Assembly: GCA_019775845.1 (NCBI GenBank)
Contig: JADQAV010000040.1
Coordinates: forward strand, 1-64,000
From: Myrmaecium sp. VS I D KN 1
Lineage: Eukaryota > Ascomycota > Dothideomycetes > Valsariales > Valsariaceae
DNA: 64,000 nt
Direction: 5' to 3'
In this document: positions 20,687-31,374 of the stretch, in pieces
How the letters are laid out: every line of letters starts with the position of its first letter
How positions within the stretch are numbered: position 1 is the stretch's first letter
Made by a program: the position numbers and the translations under genes
The notes under the pieces: model-generated
Told to the model about the DNA's origin: nothing
Databases searched by the model: none
What the model saw: only the letters and a program-made list of their open reading frames with translations

Positions 20687-23083
20687 TCACGAAGACGCCG
20701 TCGAACCCGCCGCATCCGCCTTCATCATCTGCGCTCGCGGGCCCTTAGGCGCATCCGCCAGCTCATCCCTGCGGACAACGCGGACCTTAGTGCTCTCCGT
20801 CCGGCCCCTCTCCCTCTCCCCTCCTGCTCCCTCCCCTTCCCCTTCACCCTCCCCTTCGCCTTTTCGCTCGCCTAGGCTGCGATCCCAACTGCTCGGATCG
20901 ATGCCCAGGATGCCGCCGACGTTGTTCCGGTCGCCGGGGACGGAGAACTCGCGGAAGGCGTACCGCCACTCCGTCAGGAAGGCCCGGATCGCCTTGCCCA
21001 CCTTGTCCTTGCCGTTCTTGCTGTGGTGGCCCGTCCCCGTGATCGCGTACACCGGCCGCGCCGACCGCTCGTGCCGGAGCAGCATCGCTTCCAGGTGCTG
21101 GACCGCCTCTTCCGGGTGAAGGCCTGTTGGTGGGCGGGAGGGCAGCGTTAGCATATGAATCAGAACGTTTCTCGTCGGGGGTTTTTTTTTTCTTCGAGCG
21201 GACTTACCGTGCAAGTCAACGTAGAGCTCCTTGGCGTTCGATCCCTGATCCTTGTTCCGCTCCTCGTACAGGATGCGAGCGGCCTCCCGGTGAGCTTCCC
21301 GCATCAGATTGTTTTCCGCTTGTCCCCGCAGGCTGAGAGCCTTGGCGGCGCGGGAGTCGTTGCGGTTCCATGCCTGCGCGGCGCTCTGCAAAAACTTGTT
21401 GCGAAGTCCGCCATGCTTGAAGGCTTCCGCTCGTGCTTTGAGGTAGGCCTTGTTGGCAGCGTCGCCCGTGTCGAGCCAGGGAATGTGTTCGGGCGCGGGG
21501 ATGGCCTGTGCAGCCACGCTGTTCTCATTGCTGCCGCCACTGGTCTTGGTCGCTTTGGCGTTCTTCCGTAGTTGTACCGGTGCCGGCGAGGGTGACATGC
21601 GCACGACATCGGCGAGGGTACTCGGTCCGGGGCTCTCTTTCTGGCCATGGGCGCCCCGCTTTCCATGCTGCCGCTTGCCCGCCTTGGCAGCAGCTGCAGA
21701 GCCTAAGGTGGGGAACGCATCGTTGTCATCGACCGACGGCACCGAAGGCGTTCCCGCGCGCGAGTGGTGGCGGCTCCCTGGCCTTGACTGCGACCGACTC
21801 GCGCTACCGGGGATGAATGTTGGGAAAGGGCTTAGGCCAGGAGGGGGTGTTGTGACAACACGAGGTCCATAGAGCTGTTCGAGGGCACTGGGCTCTAGGG
21901 TGGATGACAATTGGCGGGACCATTGCTGAGGACTGCCAGAGCTCAGAGAAGGGAAACTTTCGTAATCCTGTAACTGTAGATTTGGGGTGGATGTTTGCTG
22001 TTGCGCACCGGTACTATTCTCCAACACCAGACGTGCCATCAGAGATGAGGGATCATGGGAGAACATGCATGTGTCGCCGGCCAGGCAATTGCCAGCGAGG
22101 AAATACCTGGGCTTCTGTTAGACGGAGGCTCTTACAGTTATCTTAGCACACACTTACTTGCAGATCGTTTTGCTCGGGTCGTGGCTAAACCTGCAGTCTG
22201 CTCGAGCACAATGGCCGCTCTGGAGCCAGTACTTGCACAAGACATTTGTCTTTGCTTGGCCGGCTGGTGTGGAAGGCCTGAATGCCGGGCTCATCGACTT
22301 TCCCACCAGATACGTCCGTTCGTTTTCCGTAGCATTGGAGCTTTGTTGATGATAGGATTGTGAGCCCATCAGGGACAGCAAAGTGGCGCTCAAATCATAT
22401 CCGTTGGCTTCGAGTGCTTTCTCCAGCTCTTCGTCGGAGCGATCGTCACGCAGAATGTACCGGAGCATGTCGTACGGGCTCATATCGGAGGTCTGTGGTT
22501 GGATCCATTCGGCGGCGGCGGCGTTCAGCCCACCTTCACCGGTTACGGACGACGATTCGGTGCTTCCGGAGTCGTCATTGACCAGCCAATCCACGGTGTC
22601 GCTGCCCAAATCGCCATATATCTCGGTGTTCGGGCTGGATTCGTAAGGCTGATAGGCGCTCAAGCTCGGACTGTGGGGGATGTGCGGAGTGGAGAAGGCC
22701 AGTCGCGGGGACGGTCGGGGCGAGGTGAAAGGAGACGCGGTCGAGGATAGAGCTCTGGAAAAGCCGGGAGGTGCGATGCCAAAGCCCGGGGGCGGTGCGA
22801 TCCGAGGCGAAGAGCTGAGGGGAGTCGGAGCTCGATTGACCTGCCAGGGGGCAGGCGACGTGCGTCGGACGAGGGTGTGTCGGCTGGGTGGAGGGGAAGC
22901 GCCAGGAGAATTGGCATCGCGGAAGCGCCAGAGCGCGTTGAGGACAGCATTCTCGAGCGTCTTGCCGGTAAGGGAGGCCTCCTTGCGCAGCACCTCCTCA
23001 ATCTTCTCCGTCTTGTCCTCGTCGTCCAGGGCGTCGTCCTGGAGAACGGGCAGACAGAGGTCGTAGTATTCGTCGGAGATCAT
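20687..23083 (-). CDS. CCCH zinc finger / Smr-domain protein
   Basis: Exons, minus strand: 23083-22158, 22106-21208 and 21123-20687, give 753 aa. In order: an N-terminal helical domain like that of Hbs1 (about 1-60, EYYDLCLPVLQDD...ENAVLNALW); a CUE-like helical segment (about 205-245, MLRYILRDDRSDEELEKAL); two CCCH fingers at about 283-326 (CKYWLQSGHCARADCRFSH and the one split by intron 1); a DUF1771 helical hairpin (about 529-592); and a C-terminal Smr domain with DLHG at about 606 and GTGHHS further on. Smr domains with DxH and GTG motifs can act as RNA endonucleases (for example Cue2 in no-go decay), so a role in mRNA or ribosome quality control is likely but inferred. A Gly-Glu repeat of 10 residues lies near the C-terminus. 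Confidence 0.88.
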
Positions 23084-23849
23084 CGCGATGCCGCGACAGC
23101 CGCGCGTTTCAAAGGGGCGGCGGGATCGTCACTAAAGAGTGAAAGGAGGAGGAGAAGGAGGAAGAGAAGGAGGGAGGTGTGAGGTGTGAGAGTTGTTAAT
23201 GCCGGTGGTCTGCGCAAGCTGGCAAGGGGGCCGCGGCGGGTCCGGTGCACGGGAGACAGGAAGGTGAGGAAGGGAGAAGGGAAGAGGGGAGGAGGGAGAG
23301 GTAGGAGTGGTAGGAGTGGTGCGTTAGGGAGAACAAACGAGAGAAGCAGTACGGGGTATCACAGCACGGCAAAAAAGGCAGAACAGAGGGGAGGGCGAGG
23401 AGGTTGGAGGAAAGATGGTCGAGAGTACTGTTCCGTAGGTCAGGCAGGGAGCGGGCAGGGTTCGGCGGGTGCCTCAGACAGACGTCCATCGGTGGTGTGG
23501 ATGAGGTGGGTTTGGGGTCACTTGGGGTGTACGGAAGGGACTTGCTCTCAGCTCGGCCGAATCATTACGTCGGGTGAGCCTCACCTACTACCTTACGGTA
23601 CCTACATCTTACCTAAGGTACTACTGTCCCTACCTAGTGAGCTCTCCGGCAGAGTCACTCACCTCCGACGATTGTGAACTTAACTTCTTCCTCACCTTCC
23701 CTGCTCTCCTTGATTCACTTCCTCCAAGCTCAACGGAAAATGCGGACTTAACTTTACTACAACTCCCTTTGTCCATCCCATCCGTCCATCCTTCACTCGC
23801 TTCCCGCTCACTGAACACCGCCACCGCTCTATCCAGCACCTCGTCCACC
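23084..23849. other. Divergent promoter, CCCH/Smr and Tvp38-like genes
   Basis: 766 nt. A G/A-rich block (23130-23430) is followed by a patch dense in TACCT/AGGTA words at 23574-23640. A CT-rich stretch precedes the plus-strand ATG. No ORF supported. Confidence 0.5.
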
Positions 23850-25149
23850 ATGGCACCGGCCGACTACGATCCTCGCGCCCTACTCCTCCCCGTCGACGAG
23901 CCTCCCGAGTCCCACAGACATCCCGCCAGCCCGACATGGCAGCGGAGGTCGTCATCCCGCCGGCGGTCCAACTCAATCTATTCCGACCGCCCGCCGAACT
24001 TCAAGAACCGGATGGTCCGGAACGCCCGAACCCTCCGACGACATGCCATGAAAACCTACCGAAAGATGTCGGTCTTGCAGCGGGTGCTGGCCATCCTGCT
24101 GGGCACCGTCCTTCTCGTCCTGGCCATCCTCTTCCTCGTTTACAATGAGCGCATCTTCGCCATGCTGGCACCTGTGGCGCGTAAGTGGAGAGACATCCGG
24201 TGCGGCTGGATGATCCTCTGGGCCCTCATCTTCGTCGTCTCCTTCCCGCCCTTGATCGGGTATTCCTCCCTCCTCACGATCGCCGGCTTCGTCTATGGAT
24301 TTCCTAATGGGTAAGTGGCCTTGCCAACATCCAATCCACCTACCGAAACTGACTTCGACAAGCTGGTTCATCGCCGCCTCAGCCACTGTCATCGGCAGCA
24401 CCGCCGCCTTCCTTGTCTCCCGCACCGTCCTGAAGAACCTCGTCCACCGTCTCGTGGCCCATGACCCGCGCTTCGCCGCGCTCGCCCTGACGTTGAAGCA
24501 TGACGGCCTGAAGCTCCTCATCATGGTCCGACTCTGCCCGCTCCCGTACTCCCTTTCCAACGGGGCCATGTCTACCTTCCCGACGGTGCACTGGGCCAAC
24601 TTCATGCTCGCCGGCGCCATCGCCTCGCCCAAACTGCTCCTGCACATCTTTGTCGGCGCGCGCCTGGGCGAGATCGCGGAGAAGGGCGGCACCATGGACG
24701 CCAAGACGAAGGCGGTCAGCTACCTCAGCATCGTCATCGGCGTCGTTGCCGGCGTGGCCACGGGCTGGATCATGTACCGCAAGACCCGGGCCCGGGCCGC
24801 GCAGCTGGAGGCCGAGGAGCGCGAGCACGCCCGCCGCGCCAGCGTCGACGAGCTTGAGCGCGAGTACTCCGACGACCCGGATGCCCTGCTCGCGGCTGAG
24901 ACCCTCCGCGTCGAGGAGGACGATATCTCCCTCCGTGACCAGTATGCCGAGGACCTGGCGGCGGCGGAGGAGGGCGGCCTGTCCGCCCACCAGCCCTACC
25001 ATGATGAATTCTCCGACGAGGAGGGCGCCCGAGACGCTGACGTCATTGTCGACGTTTTCAAGGACGGTGATGGGTCTGAGGTCGACGACGACGATGGTCA
25101 AGTCGAGGATACGACACCGAGACCGGGCTCTGGGGCTGTGACGAAATAG
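23850..25149 (+). CDS. Tvp38/DedA-family Golgi membrane protein (VTT domain)
   Basis: Exons 23850-24310 and 24363-25149 (intron 52 nt) give 415 aa. A basic, Ser-rich cytosolic N-terminus (about 1-75) precedes transmembrane segments at about 78-100 (VLAILLGTVLLVLAILFLVY) and 115-150, and the VTT/SNARE-associated core with PPLIGYSSLLTIAGFVYGF and RLCPLPYSLSNG, the Arg-containing re-entrant motif of the family. A further membrane segment lies at about 290-310 (VIGVVAGVATGWI). The last 90 residues are acidic. Yeast Tvp38 sits in late Golgi; relatives (VMP1, TMEM41B) are phospholipid scramblases. Family is firm, biochemical role inferred. Confidence 0.92.
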
Positions 25150-26131
25150 ATGAGAGGAATGCCTTTTTCTTTACCGCATTGCCTTGGCTGGGCGGACGAG
25201 TCCTTCGGAGTTGCTGATTTTTCTGGGCTTCTCCTGGCGTTTGTTGTTCCATCTATTCTATCTCTTCTTCCATCTTTCCCATCTTTCTTTTGTTTTGGTC
25301 ATGAGTCAGGTGTATGTTGCTTTGCTTTCACGCTGCATGAGAACGGATGAGGGTCGGATTGGGACGGGATCTTGGGGATTTTAGGACTGGGATCTAGACG
25401 CGTGTGCCTGGCTTGGAATTGGGATTGGGACTGGGATTGGTCGGGATCGGATGTTCCACTATGTGTGTATGTGTGTGTGGTAGTCGTAGTGGTAGTCGTA
25501 TACGAAAGAGGTTTCTCACGCGGAACATCCTCCTTCTTCCTCCCCTTTCTCCCATCCCGCTTTCCCTTCCCCTTTTCCTTTCCGAAACCTCCGCCATGCA
25601 GCGAAAGTGTATGATCTCCCTCTCTCTCACTCTCTGAGGCGAGGCGGGGATCTTGTTCTATCGCCCGCATCCCTTCATCTGTCCATCCATGTATCCACCT
25701 GCAACAACCCTTCGTTTTTTTTTTCGCTTTTTCCTTTCCCTCTTCCTTCCCTTTGTCGTGTCGGGTCGATTACCGCACAACGTTCACGATCAGCTTTGGA
25801 AGGGGGAAATTACCAAGAGAAGAGAGTATGGACGAAGGGAAAGCAAAAGGGACGGAAATCTGAAGTTTATCTTGATTTCCCTATCCTCGTGGAAAAGAAG
25901 CAGAAGCCAAACAGCTCTGAGCCACGCCTTGGAGAAGAAGAAATTCAAAGGAAGAAGGAGCTGATACACACACATGGAAATAGAAAGCGAGGTAGCAAAG
26001 AAGACGAAAACATGATCAGGGGGGGGGGGGGGGGGGGGGGGGGGGGGGNNTCCCCCCCCCCCCCCCCCCCCCTCCCCTCGGTCTCCCCCTTCCCACCATA
26101 TTACCTACCTAGTTTCCCTGTTCACACCACC
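25150..26131. other. Convergent intergenic region containing an assembly gap
   Basis: 982 nt. It holds GGGATTGGGA-type repeats (25410-25445) and a GTGTGTATGTGTGTGTGG/TAGTCGTAG microsatellite (25462-25505). It ends in the poly-G/NN/poly-C junction. Frames crossing it are not credible genes. Confidence 0.6.
26019..26072. other. Poly-G / NN / poly-C assembly junction
   Basis: A run of about 30 G, two N, one T and about 21 C. The homopolymers of opposite complementarity flanking undetermined bases look like a sequencing or assembly artefact at a hard-to-read site, so true length and content are unknown. Confidence 0.9.
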
Positions 26132-27758
26132 CTAAGGGGACCCGAACCCGCCCGTCTCACTCCCTTCACCCCGATACGGCTGCAGTTGCGGCGAAGAAAA
26201 CGAGTCAGCCCCCGCAGCCGCCGTCGCCGTCGAGGTTGCCGCGCCCTCCCTCTCCATCTGCTCGACAAACGCCTCCCAAGTATCGATGGTGGCGCGGAAG
26301 AAGGCGAGGTGGGCGTCGGCCAGGCCGCCGAGCGTGTCCTTGAACTCGACCGCCTTGATGCGCTCGAAGTCGCCGACCTCCTGGATGGTCTGCTCGTCGA
26401 ACGCCTCCGACGTCTTCTTCGCGTTCTCCACCTCCGCCGTCAGCTTCTCGATCTCCAGCTCGAGCTTGCGGACCCGCGCCCGCCGCGACTGCTCGTGGTC
26501 CACCCCGCGCACGTCCTCCAGCTTGCTCCGGAGGAAGCCGCTCGCCCCCAGCCCGGACGACCCGTGCTGCGACGCGAGCGTGTCCCGGTCCGTCGCCGTC
26601 CGGGCGAGGTAGTCCGTGAGCGCCTCGAAGTCCATCTGCTTCTGCTCTCGCGTCTTCAGGAGCGCCTTCACGGCCAGGATGTACGCCTCCATGTCGCGCA
26701 GGCTGCCGAGGTAGTCCGAGTCGGTGTGCTCCTTCAGCCCTTTCATGCTCTGGCTCGTCGTCTCCAAGCTGGCTGCGAAACTGGTCAACGGGCCCTCCAC
26801 GCCGGCCTCCATGCTCACTAGCTTCCGGAACTGCGTCGCCAGGTCGGCATAGTCCGCCTCGAGGTCTCCTTGTCGTCGCGCGACTCGAGCCACCACCTTC
26901 TCAACGTTGCCTAGGTCCTCGTCCAGCTTATCCGCCCGCTCCCGCACCTCGATGAAGCGTTTGTCGGCTTTGTGCGGCTTGGTGAAGGCGTTCAAAAAGG
27001 TGTCCGTCAGGTTCTCGAAGACGCCTCCGCCCGCCGCACCAGGCTCAGACATGGAGGAGCCTCGGGTCGGTCGGTTTCGCATCGTTGAGTTCCAGTCGTT
27101 GGTCTCGAGGAAGATGAGCAGCAGTGGGGCTCTTCGCAAGACCGGATGCAGGGTCAGGCGCTTCAGGAACCGGTGCAGCGAGTGCGCGCGCCGCTGCGTG
27201 AAGTCCGGTCCGAACCGATCCCCTCTCACGTACTCCATCTTGTGCTTGTCCGGGAGCGGCGGCACGGCGCATTGCGGGTATTCGCGCGAGAGCGTCTTGA
27301 AGAGGAAGACGAAGTCGGTGAAGCGGCGACGGACGGAGAATTCGGAGCTCTGGAAGGTCTGGAAGTTGGACTGCAGGCGTTGTATAAGTGCGATGTTCTT
27401 TGACAAGTAGCCACCACCCACTGAGGCTGGCGGTGGACTGGCTGTGGAGCATACATACCCGAGTGGTGACCAGGTAGGAGATGTAGGCATCCTTGGTGCC
27501 GTCATTCTCCTTCTGCGGGTTGCTGACCGTCGTCTCGAGGCGCCCTTCGGCGAAGTCTTGGGGATCCGTGCCGCTCATCGTGAGTATCGAGTAGTCGGAC
27601 CAGCAATCGTCGTCGTCGTCGTCGAGGTCATCAACCAGGGAAGGTGGAGCGGCGTCGGATGGTGGAGGGCTGGGAAGCACGGGCCGGCCATGACGCTGCT
27701 CTCCCCACGGATCTTCCCACGCGTTCGGAGAACCATAAAGATCGACCATCTCGACCAC
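26132..27758 (-). CDS. SNX4: Sorting nexin Snx4 / Atg24 (PX-BAR)
   Basis: Exons, minus strand: 27758-27459 and 27370-26132 (phase 0, GTATGT...CTGCAG), give 512 aa. An acidic, disordered N-terminus (LDDDDDDCWSDYS) leads into a PX domain from about residue 60: YISYLVTTRSNFQTF, RRRFTDFVFLFKTL (the phosphoinositide-contacting basic cluster), PPLPDK, and RRAHSLHRFLKRL. A long helical BAR domain follows (about 230-490). Snx4 binds PI3P on endosomes and retrieves SNAREs; with Atg20 it also supports selective autophagy and pexophagy. Length is close to fungal Snx4. The 3' end lies about 60 nt from the assembly gap, but the reading frame ends cleanly before it. A second Met lies three codons in. Confidence 0.93.
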
Positions 27759-28007
27759 AAACGGCGTCGGTTGATAACGGTACGAGGTACTAAGGTAGTA
27801 TGGAATAATGAATGACGCTGCGTGTTGCTTGGGAATCTACATGAGTCTACAAAATTGGTCTCTGGGCCCGAAGCAGACAAATAAATGCGCAGATTTGGGT
27901 ACTGATTGTGCCTTCCCTGAACGCCGTTTCCCTCTCGCAAACTGACGGGCTCTCCGACTGTATCATGCAAGCGTCTAAGAATACCCCTGTGAACCATCCA
28001 TCATGCT

Positions 28008-28890
28008 TCATACAGTCCCGAACCTTTTCTCGAACTCTGCCAGCAGCTTTGGCGTGATCTCGTTACTCGTGTTCCCCTGAACTTCCCATAAGACACCCTG
28101 CTTGTCGTAGTGCTCCAACAACGGCAAGCTCGTTTCCTCGAACTTCCGCAGCCTTTCGGTCCAGACCTCCGGGCTGTCATCAGCACGGCGAGCGAGGGGC
28201 TCGCCCGTAACATCGTCCTTTCCAGGAACTTTGGGCGCGTTGAACGTAGTGTTGTACACGCGCCCGGATGGCTCATGCACCCAGCGATTGCAGATTCGCT
28301 CGATGATGACACTGGGAGGGGTCTTGATGTTGACCGCGAGGTTGATGGGGATCAGATCGTCCAGCTGTGCCGCTTGAGGCGCGGTGCGCGGAAACCCATC
28401 AAGGATGAACGACGCATCTGGATCGTCGCTGTAGGTAAATTGGTCAGCCCGTGACAGTGCCGGCATGAGCACGTCGTCCACCGTCTCTGTAGACTCCAGG
28501 TCGGGTGTGGAAGAATACAGTGAGTAAGGCCGGAGGTTCTCAGGCGACAGCCAGCCACGTTGCATAAGCTCGTTGGTAACCAACCGGAGGATCATGCTGT
28601 CAGGCACCAGGTTGCCCGACTTCATCCTGGACTCGGCTTGGATGCCTAGCATATGTCGAAGTTAGCACATCAGTATGCCTTTCCACCATTCCCAGCCGTT
28701 GCGATGTCCACTCACCCAGCGGAGTACGTTCTCTGACATTTTGGCGCAAGAGATCGCCAGAACTTATGGCTGAGAGTTGAGGGTAGTGTCGCATCAGCCG
28801 CTCCGTCTGTGTTCCTTTTCCAGCGCCAGGTGCGCCCACCAGGATAACTCGCGCTGCTCGAGCCAGACGTGCCATGTTGCGAACGGTCAT
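28008..28890 (-). CDS. ADK2: Mitochondrial adenylate kinase (GTP:AMP phosphotransferase, AK3 type)
   Basis: Exons, minus strand: 28890-28716 and 28645-28008 (phase 1), give 270 aa. The enzyme transfers phosphate from GTP to AMP in the mitochondrial matrix. Landmarks: a basic N-terminus ([14 protein letters not shown]) suited to import, the P-loop GAPGAGKGT at about 19-27, [10 protein letters not shown] (AMP site), [22 protein letters not shown] and a long LID without the four Cys of zinc-binding forms ([16 protein letters not shown]), as in AK3. The start could also be Met6 at 28875. An insertion of about 25 residues ([19 protein letters not shown]) between the AMP site and FILDGFPRT is longer than in short AKs. 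Divergent from LETM1. Confidence 0.92.
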
Positions 28891-29623
28891 AGGTGATCTG
28901 AAATAGGTGCGGTGTGCGCCGGAACGTCGCCGCCTGCTGCGACTGTGAATGAATCGACCGAAGCGAGGCTGGCTGCTTCAACAGAATATACAGAGCTCTC
29001 AACGAAAGCTGGCGATCATCGTGGCGGCGGGGAAGGGTGTACGAGGCAGAGAAGGTGGGGTATCCGACACTTCTTTTATGTACATGGAAGACCAGTATAG
29101 GATGGAGGAGCACCAGTCAACGGGTGCGAGTAGAAGAGAATTACCTCGGAGTAGGGGATCGGAGGGCGGATGGATCGGTGGAAATAGGATGCTCCTACGG
29201 GAGAGGGAGGGGGGCGGCGTCGTGTAGGATGCGCACCAAGCCCACGCCGGACGTGTGGGGTGGAGCGCAATTGGGCGGCCCCTCGACGTTGAGTGCGCGA
29301 GTGCGAGTGCGAGTCCTTCGGCGTTCAACAAGTCCGCTCGGGCGAAACGAGATGGGCCGGCAACGGACGGTTGTTCTGGGCCTCCGGCCCTAAACCCCCC
29401 GGTCTTGGTTCCTGGGCTCCCCGAATGAGCTTGCGTGCATTCTCAACTTTGGTTAACCTCACAAATCCACGTCTGTCATCATCGCTGTCCTCCTCCACAT
29501 TCCTTGCCAACACTCACCGACCCCTCCATCGCCCTCTGATCCATTCCATCAACCCCAAATCCACGCCGTATTCGTCCACTCCAGTCTCCCGCTCCTTTCT
29601 CTCGTCGAACTGGCTTCGGCGCA
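28891..29623. other. Divergent promoter, adenylate kinase and LETM1 genes
   Basis: 733 nt between two mitochondrial-protein genes. A GAGTGCGAGTGCGAGT repeat lies at about 29292-29315. An ATG at 29425 opens a frame that overlaps the LETM1 start in another phase; I take it as a shadow or upstream ORF. Confidence 0.45.
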
Positions 29624-31374
29624 ATGTCCCTCAACCGAACGGCCACGCGGGTGACCCCGTTGCTGATGAGGACGGGCCCCAGACATCTACGCAGAGCCCC
29701 TCGATCGCTTCCCAGCAAGCTTCCTGCCATTGCCATTCTTATCCCTCAGCGCAGGTATGCAACCGAGACACAACCCTCGACTTCCAACGGAAATCAGCCT
29801 CCGCCCGGTTTCAACCTTGACCAGGCCAAGAAAGCGCTGCCTGAAGAGAAGGAGCAGGATAAGAAGTCCAGCGCGGCTGCAGCAACGGATAAGGTGAAGG
29901 AACAGATCAGGATCCCTTCCGAGGGACCTACCGCTACCCCGAAGACGCAAGCAGCGGAGGAGCAGGCTCTTACCGAGCTGGCCGCTGCAAAGGAGGCGGC
30001 GGACAAGGCGGACTCGCAGAAAGGGGTTGAAAAGAAGAAGGATGACAAGAAGTTGACGCTGTGGCAGAAGGTCAAGAAGGAGGTGAACCATTACTGGGAC
30101 GGAACCAAACTCTTGGTCGCCGAGGTCAAGATCAGTTCTAAGCTGGCGTTGAAGATGGCTGCCGGCTACGAGCTCACGCGGCGTGAGAACAGACAGGTAT
30201 ATTGCGCCGCGTATCCACCAATCCCGATGTCACTGATCAAAGTCCTTTCAGCTCCGCCGCACCGTCCAGGACCTTGGCCGTCTGATCCCGTTCTCGGTGT
30301 TCGTCATCGTGCCCTTCGCTGAACTACTCCTTCCCGTCGCTCTAAAGCTCTTCCCTAACCTCCTGCCCAGCACTTACGAGGGTCAAAAGGCTAAGGACGC
30401 GAAGGCTACCAGCCTGAGGACGACTCGTAAAGAGGTTAGCAACTATTTACGGCAAACATTGAAGGAAACAGGTCTTCCTGTCAGCGCCGCCAATGCGCAC
30501 AAGGAAGAATTTGTCGAATTCTTCCGCAAGGTACGTTGTGTAGCCCTCACTTCCTTACTTTTCTAACTTTTTCAATCAGCTCCGCACAACTGGTGAATCC
30601 CCTACTCAGTCTGATATCATCAAGATCTGTAAGATCTTCAAGGATGATCTTACCCTGGACAACCTGTCGAGGCCCCAGCTTGTTGCTATCTGCCGGTATA
30701 TGAACATGACCTCCTTCGGAACCGACAACTTTCTCCGCTACCAGATCCGCCACCGCATGCGCCAGATCAAGCGCGATGACAAAGCCATCGCTTTTGAGGG
30801 CGTTGACTCCTTATCCGTGCCCGAGCTTCAGACTGCTTGTGCAAGCCGAGGTCTCCGTACTCACGGTGTCAGCCCTGCCAGACTTAGGGACGATCTGCAA
30901 ATGTGGCTTGATCTCCGCCTGAAGTACGGTGTTCCGTCGACCCTGCTTGTTCTGAGCAACGCCTTCATGTATGCTCAGGGCAAGGAGAACGAGATGAACT
31001 CTCAGATCGACGCTCTCCAAGCTGTTCTGGCCAGCATTCCCGAGGAACTATACCACGAGATTGAGCTCGAGGTTCACACGGCCGAAGGCGCTGCCACGAA
31101 CAAGCAGCGTCTTGAGGTTCTCAAGGAACAGCAAGAGCTGATCGACGAGGAGAACGAGCAAAATGAGAAGAACGTGAGCAGTGGACGGAGCGCTCCTCAG
31201 GACAACGAGGACATCGACGAGGATGAGAGCGCGAGGAAGGCTAGGGAGGCCAGGGCGGCCGAGAAGTCTTCGGCGGAATCGACAGCGTCGACCAACGAGA
31301 AGGTTCAAGAAGAGGCGAAGGATGAGACCAAGCAGGAGGCCTCCGCTGCCGACTCTAAGAAGGAGTCCAAGTAG
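29624..31374 (+). CDS. LETM1/Mdm38-family inner-membrane protein
   Basis: Exons 29624-30196, 30252-30530 and 30580-31374, both introns in phase 0, give 548 aa. An Arg-rich presequence (to about residue 45, ending RRYATE) fits mitochondrial import. A Lys/Glu/Ala-rich linker follows, then WQKVKKEVNHYWDGTKLL, the single transmembrane helix (RLIPFSVFVIVPFAELLLPVAL) and the LETM1 ribosome-binding-like core (FFRKLRTTGESP, LSRPQLVAICRYMNM, RHRMRQIKRDDKAI). The C-terminal 110 residues are a charged coiled coil. The family mediates K+/H+ exchange and ribosome tethering at the inner membrane. The gene shares a divergent promoter region with adenylate kinase. Very sure of family. Confidence 0.95.

Noticed and set aside
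25607-26821. Long plus-strand frame across the assembly gap
   Set aside because: It reads through poly-G, NN and poly-C and then antisense to Snx4. It is an artefact.
29425-29820. Plus-strand ORF starting upstream of LETM1
   Set aside because: It overlaps the LETM1 presequence in another phase and ends without a domain; LETM1 from 29624 has a proper presequence.
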